Of a stretch of 8,600 nucleotides of DNA, positions 5,577-8,600 are shown one piece after another. The stretch lies in contig CAZKTF010000152.1 of the NCBI GenBank assembly GCA_964555565.1, positions 1 through 8,600 on the forward strand. Direction: 5' to 3'. The number at the start of each line of letters is the position of its first letter. The first letter of the stretch is position 1. The position numbers were made by a program, and so were the translations under genes. The stretch comes from CAZKTF01 sp964555565 (GTDB lineage: Bacteria > Planctomycetota > JAJSAM01 > JAKLKS01). The notes below the pieces were generated by a model that made no database searches, was not told the DNA's origin, and saw nothing but the letters and a program-made list of their open reading frames with translations.

Positions 5577-6532
5577 TGTTTCGATTTTTCGTCGAGAGCG
5601 CGGCTCGCGTCGAGCAGCACCGACGTCGTGGGCCGGCGGATCGTGGGCTCGACCCTCGGCTCCCGCGGGTCGAAGCGGAAGGACCCCTTGGACTGGGGCA
5701 CCATCTTGTAGATCGCGGTCTCGCCGGTGATCTTGCCGTACTCGGCGTGGATCATGTTCCCGCCGAGGAGGTAGATGCGGCCGAGGGCCCCGCCGAAGTC
5801 GAGGTGGAGCGTCCCGCTCTTGCGCTGCATCTCCAGGAGCTGGAGGACGTCCGGCAGCGCCATGTCGCCGAGGGACCCGCTGATCCCCGTGAGCGCGGCG
5901 ATCCCGTCCATCCCCTGCGCCGCGGCCCTGCGGATCGCCGCCGGATCGATGGTGACGGTCTTGGAGTCCCCGTGCTCCGCGGCCTGGGCTTCGCCCGAGA
6001 GGTCCGCGAGGTCGTGGATCTCCTTGTAGGTGACGATGAAGCCGGCGAAGTCGATGACGTCCCCGCTCTGGAGGCCGGACCGTTCCACCCGCTTCCCGTT
6101 GACCTTGGAGCCGTTGGAGGACTTCAGGTCCGTGAAGACCCATACGTTCCCCTCGTAGGCGATCTGGCCGTGGCGGCGGGAGATCATCTGCGAGGGGACG
6201 ACGATGTCGTTGTCCTGGCCGCGCCCCACGATCACCGGCTTGACCGGGTTGAGCCGGAGCGGACGGGGGAGGAGGGAGCAGTAGAGGTAGCAGAAGCCGC
6301 CCTGGGGCGGGGGGGGCGGGGCGACCGCCGGCATGGCCCCGGTCCCGGTGCCGGCCCCCGTGATCTCCATGGGCTCCGGGGCGGGGGCGGCCGGCCCGGG
6401 GCCCGGCGGGGTCGGGGGCGGGGCGGGGGCCGGGGACTCCGCCTTCTTCGGCGACGCGAGGACCTCTCCGCAGAGGTTGCAGAGGCGGGTCCCCTCCTCG
6501 TTCCGTGCGTAGCCGCACTTCGGACACTTCAT
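5573..6532 (-). CDS. Zinc-ribbon / FHA / DUF4388 (PATAN) signalling protein
   Basis: The protein has 319 residues and no signal peptide or membrane segment, so it is cytoplasmic. Residues 3-21 form a small zinc ribbon with four Cys (C3, C6, C18, C21). Residues 31-77 are a Pro/Ala/Gly-rich linker. An FHA domain spans about 92-172, with the phosphothreonine-binding residues in GRGQDNDI (103-110), SRRH (118-121) and SSNG then NG (138-141, 145-147). The C-terminal part (216-290: GSLGDMALPDVLQLLEMQRKS, then GTLHLDF and GRIYLLGGNMIHAEYG) fits the DUF4388/PATAN domain found in bacterial signalling proteins. FHA domains bind phosphothreonine on partners of Ser/Thr kinases, so this is probably an adaptor in a kinase pathway; no kinase gene is in the window. 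The ATG at 6530-6532 is right because the first Cys pair follows at once. The ribosome site is weak (AAGGG). A promoter lies at 6596-6625. Confidence 0.88.
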   Translation of the reverse strand: MKCPKCGYARNEEGTRLCNLCGEVLASPKKAESPAPAPPPTPPGPGPAAPAPEPMEITGAGTGTGAMPAVAPPPPPQGGFCYLYCSLLPRPLRLNPVKPVIVGRGQDNDIVVPSQMISRRHGQIAYEGNVWVFTDLKSSNGSKVNGKRVERSGLQSGDVIDFAGFIVTYKEIHDLADLSGEAQAAEHGDSKTVTIDPAAIRRAAAQGMDGIAALTGISGSLGDMALPDVLQLLEMQRKSGTLHLDFGGALGRIYLLGGNMIHAEYGKITGETAIYKMVPQSKGSFRFDPREPRVEPTIRRPTTSVLLDASRALDEKSKQ

Positions 6533-6595
6533 CGGGACCCTTGCGCTCCGATCTCCCGGGAAGGTCCCCGGGCGGCGGAAGCCGGCGAAGGGGCA

Positions 6596-6625
6596 ATTCT
6601 AGGCACGCGGGAGCACCGGGATCAA
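6596..6625 (-). promoter_or_regulatory. Sigma70-like promoter of the FHA gene
   Basis: On the minus strand TTGATC (6620-6625) and TAGAAT (6596-6601) are 18 bases apart. They match the -35 and -10 consensus at 4/6 and 5/6. This is one of very few AT-rich spots in the window and gives a leader of roughly 55-60 bases before the ATG at 6532. GAATTG occurs twice, once overlapping each box, and could alternatively be a direct-repeat operator. Confidence 0.5.
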
Positions 6626-6686
6626 TTCCACCCGGGGGCCCCCCCCTCCGGGAACCCCGCGCGCCCGGGACGTGTATGGGGATGCA

Positions 6687-6705
6687 GGGGCGCGCGGCGC
6701 GCCCC
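6687..6705 (+). repeat. 19-bp perfect palindrome in the leader of the membrane-protein gene
   Basis: GGGGCGCGC (6687-6695) and GCGCGCCCC (6697-6705) are exact reverse complements around one central G. It ends two bases before the GGAGG ribosome site at 6708-6712. As RNA it would fold to an 8-bp stem with a CGG loop next to the ribosome site; as DNA it could be an operator. Neither role is shown. Confidence 0.5.
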
Positions 6706-6707
6706 GC

Positions 6708-6712
6708 GGAGG
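6708..6712 (+). promoter_or_regulatory. Ribosome binding site of the small membrane-protein gene
   Basis: GGAGG lies six bases before the GTG at 6719 and twelve before the ATG at 6725. The spacing favours the GTG. Confidence 0.55.
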
Positions 6713-6718
6713 TGCCCC

Positions 6719-7240
6719 GTGACCATGGCGGACGTGCTCGCGATCGTCCTGTCGATCCTCGGCTTCCTCGTGGTGGTGCCGTCCCTCTGGCTCCTTACGG
6801 CCGCGGTGTTCCCCGCGGCGGCGGAGCGGAGCCGCGTGCGCGTGACCCGCAACCCCGTCCTCTCGCTCCTGCTCGGTCTCGCGGCAGGGACGGTCCTCGT
6901 CGTGGCCGTGACCACCCTGGCCCAGGGGACGGGGCCCGTGAAGCTGCTGGCCCTCCTGGTCCTCGTGGCCACGGTGATCGCGGCCTCCGTGGGCCTCGCC
7001 GGGCTCTCGCGGGTCGTCGGGGACCGCCTCCCCTCCCCCGTGGACCGGGACCGGCCCTGGCGTTCCCTCGTGCGCGGGGCGGTCTGCCTGGAGCTCGCCT
7101 TCCTCGTCCCCGTGGTGGGCTGGCTCGGCGTCCTCCCGCTCGCCGCGGCCGAGGGCCTCGGCGCGGGGCTCCTGGCCCTGGGATCCCGCGAGTCCGCGAC
7201 CGCGGCGGCGCCGGCGGTCCCGGCCCCCGCGACCGCCTAG
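6719..7240 (+). CDS. Small polytopic membrane protein of unknown function
   Basis: I do not recognise the family. From the GTG start the protein has 173 residues (171 from the ATG at 6725). It has hydrophobic segments at about 7-32, 46-67 and 73-97, and a long one at 117-155 that may be two helices or one helix plus a re-entrant loop (containing LVPVVGWLGVLP). A basic loop with SRVRVTRNP (38-46) lies between the first two segments, and a charged loop DRLPSPVDRDRPWR (102-115) precedes the last. An Ala/Pro-rich tail (159-173) follows. No catalytic motif is visible. The next gene starts 11 bases after its TAG stop, so the two are likely co-transcribed. The gene is divergent from the FHA gene. 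The same frame is open far upstream, but that part runs antisense to the FHA coding region and is not real. Confidence 0.75.
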   Translation: MTMADVLAIVLSILGFLVVVPSLWLLTAAVFPAAAERSRVRVTRNPVLSLLLGLAAGTVLVVAVTTLAQGTGPVKLLALLVLVATVIAASVGLAGLSRVVGDRLPSPVDRDRPWRSLVRGAVCLELAFLVPVVGWLGVLPLAAAEGLGAGLLALGSRESATAAAPAVPAPATA

Positions 7241-7251
7241 GGCGCGCGGGC

Positions 7252-8600
7252 GTGCCCGGTCTCTCCCGGCGCGGGGTCCTCGGGGCCGGCGCGCTCGGCG
7301 CCTCGGCCTCCGCGCTCGGCGGCTGCGAGCGCGTGATCTCCGGGGTCACGGCGCGCCTGGGACAGGGGATCCCGGAGCGGGTCGCGCTCCCCGCGGGGGA
7401 AGCGCCCGACCCCGAGTTCCACCTCCTCCTCCGTGCGGGCTACGGGCCCCGGCCCGGGGAGGCGGAGGAGGTCCGGGCGAATGGGATCGAGGCCTGGGTC
7501 GAGGAGCAGCTCCACCCGGAGTCCCTCGACGACACGGCCTGCGACCTCCGGGCCCGGCGGTTCGAGTCGATCCACATGACCGCGGGGGACGCCTTCGAGT
7601 TCAAGAGGCGCGTGATCCTGGAGGAGCTCGGCCGGGCCACGCTGCTGCGCGCGGTCTACAGCCGCCGCCGCCTCCTCGAGGTGATGGTCGGGTTCTGGAC
7701 CGACCACCTGAACGTGGACTCCGGCAAGGGGGACTGCGCCTGGCTGAAGCCCTCGGACGACCGCGAGGTCGTGCGGCGCCACGCGCTCGGGGGATTCCGG
7801 GACCTGCTCCGGGCCTCGGCGCTCAGCCCCGCCATGCTCGTGTACCTCGACGGCCGCGCCAACCGGGTCGAGAAGCCCGGGGACCGCCCCAACGAGAACT
7901 ACGCCCGCGAGCTCCTGGAACTCCATTCCCTCGGGGTCCACGGCGGCTACGCCCAGCGGGACGTCATGGAGGCGGCGCGGGCCCTCTCCGGCTGGCGCAT
8001 CCGGGAGGGGAAGGAGTTCCGGCGGGGGACCGTCGTGTTCGTCCCCGGGCACCACGACGACGGCGCGAAGACGGTCCTCGGGCGGCTCGTCCCCGCGGGG
8101 GGCGGCGAGGGGGACCTCGACCGCCTGCTGGAGATCGTCTGCGAGCACCCCTCCACCGCGCGGCACGTGGCCTGGAAGCTCTGCCGGCGGCTCGTGGCGG
8201 ACGACCCGCCCCCGGCCCTGGTGGAGCGGGCCGCGGAGGAGTTCCGCCGCTCGGGGCTCGAGGTCCGGCCCCTCCTCCGCGCGGTCCTCCTCTCCCCCGA
8301 GTTCGCCGCGGCGCGGGGCGCGAAGGTGAAGCGCCCGTTCCACTTCGTCGTGGGGGCGCTCCGCGCGCTGGCCGCCGACACCCACGCGCACCCCGGGCTC
8401 CTTAACCTCCTCCACCGGATGGGGCAGGCCCCCTTCCAGCACCCCACGCCCGACGGATACCCGGAGGAGCCGGAGCCGTGGATGGGGACGCTGCTGTGGC
8501 GGTGGAACTTCGCCCTGGCCGCGGCCGCGGGCGGCGCCCCGGGGGTGCGCGTGGACCTCCCGGCCCTCGTCGCCGCGGCGGGCGGGGCGGCTGCGGTGCG
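7252..8600 (+). CDS. DUF1800 family protein with Tat/lipoprotein-like leader; 3' end outside the window
   Basis: The frame is open from the GTG at 7252 past the window end, giving 449 codons. The leader has a twin-arginine motif SRRGVL (5-10), a short Ala/Gly/Leu core and a lipobox-like LGGC with Cys at 25, suggesting folded export by Tat and possibly lipid anchoring. DUF1800 marks are FHLLLRAGYGPRPGE (56-70), MVGFWTDHLNVD (145-156), PNENYARELLELHSLG (213-228) followed by GGY, RALSGWRI, GHHDDGAKTVLG (266-277), and near the end PDGYPEEPEPW. Family members are about 450-600 residues and their biochemical role is not established; they are often encoded with DUF1501 proteins, which may lie beyond the window. 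The start is uncertain: no good ribosome site is seen (AGGG at 7239-7242), and translation may be coupled to the membrane-protein gene ending 11 bases earlier. Confidence 0.9.
   Translation, partial: MPGLSRRGVLGAGALGASASALGGCERVISGVTARLGQGIPERVALPAGEAPDPEFHLLLRAGYGPRPGEAEEVRANGIEAWVEEQLHPESLDDTACDLRARRFESIHMTAGDAFEFKRRVILEELGRATLLRAVYSRRRLLEVMVGFWTDHLNVDSGKGDCAWLKPSDDREVVRRHALGGFRDLLRASALSPAMLVYLDGRANRVEKPGDRPNENYARELLELHSLGVHGGYAQRDVMEAARALSGWRIREGKEFRRGTVVFVPGHHDDGAKTVLGRLVPAGGGEGDLDRLLEIVCEHPSTARHVAWKLCRRLVADDPPPALVERAAEEFRRSGLEVRPLLRAVLLSPEFAAARGAKVKRPFHFVVGALRALAADTHAHPGLLNLLHRMGQAPFQHPTPDGYPEEPEPWMGTLLWRWNFALAAAAGGAPGVRVDLPALVAAAGGAAAV

Noticed and set aside
5220..6596. Minus-strand open frame of 458 codons overlapping the FHA gene
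   Set aside because: Out of frame with the zinc-ribbon/FHA/DUF4388 protein, which has all expected residues.
5747..6718. Long N-terminal extension of the small membrane protein
   Set aside because: This part is antisense to the FHA gene; the GGAGG at 6708-6712 and the first hydrophobic segment place the start at 6719 or 6725.
7237..8442. Minus-strand open frame of 401 codons
   Set aside because: Antisense to the DUF1800 gene, whose motifs run continuously on the plus strand; the antisense translation has no recognisable domain.
1..8600. Defence, phage or mobile-element system
   Set aside because: No nuclease, helicase, integrase, transposase, toxin-antitoxin or reverse transcriptase motifs in any credible frame; the repeats are the only mobile-like signal.

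Overview
The window is very GC-rich (about three quarters G+C by eye), with strong G/C preference at third codon positions. The set of families suggests a Planctomycetota-, Myxococcota- or Acidobacteriota-like bacterium or a related uncultured lineage: a Tat-exported DUF1800 protein, a zinc-ribbon/FHA/DUF4388 protein, a secreted TPR protein, and GT-C glycosyltransferase, PlsY and GpsA. This placement is inference from gene content only. High GC leaves many long open frames antisense to real genes; I rejected these.

Layout: (1) 2-838 (+) is the C-terminal end of a polytopic membrane protein, probably a GT-C (ArnT/PMT-like) glycosyltransferase. (2) 860-2299 (-) is a secreted TPR-repeat protein that converges on gene 1; the two stop codons lie inside one shared palindrome. 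(3) 2389-3567 (-) is a PLP-dependent Cys/Met-metabolism enzyme (cystathionine gamma-synthase/lyase family), on the same strand as and upstream of the TPR gene. (4) A 154-bp divergent spacer holds a repeat element with a strong G-quadruplex motif. (5) 3722-4420 plsY and 4404-5411 gpsA (+) overlap and form a phospholipid-precursor pair: GpsA makes sn-glycerol-3-phosphate and PlsY acylates it. (6) 5412-5572 is a convergent spacer with three copies of a GTAG-headed, REP-like repeat. (7) 5573-6532 (-) is the zinc-ribbon/FHA/DUF4388 signalling protein, with a recognisable sigma70-like promoter. (8) A divergent spacer with a 19-bp palindrome precedes 6719-7240 (+), a small unknown membrane protein. 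Eleven bases later comes 7252 to the window end (+), the N-terminal 449 codons of a DUF1800 protein with a twin-arginine/lipobox leader.

Most genes are ordinary housekeeping or accessory genes, and I see no defence system, phage, CRISPR array or transposase. The most interesting signal lies between genes: a family of GTAG-headed palindromic repeats (831-867, 3599-3661, 5455-5484, 5497-5524, 5547-5576). It sits at gene ends, and in three cases its GTAG supplies the stop codon.
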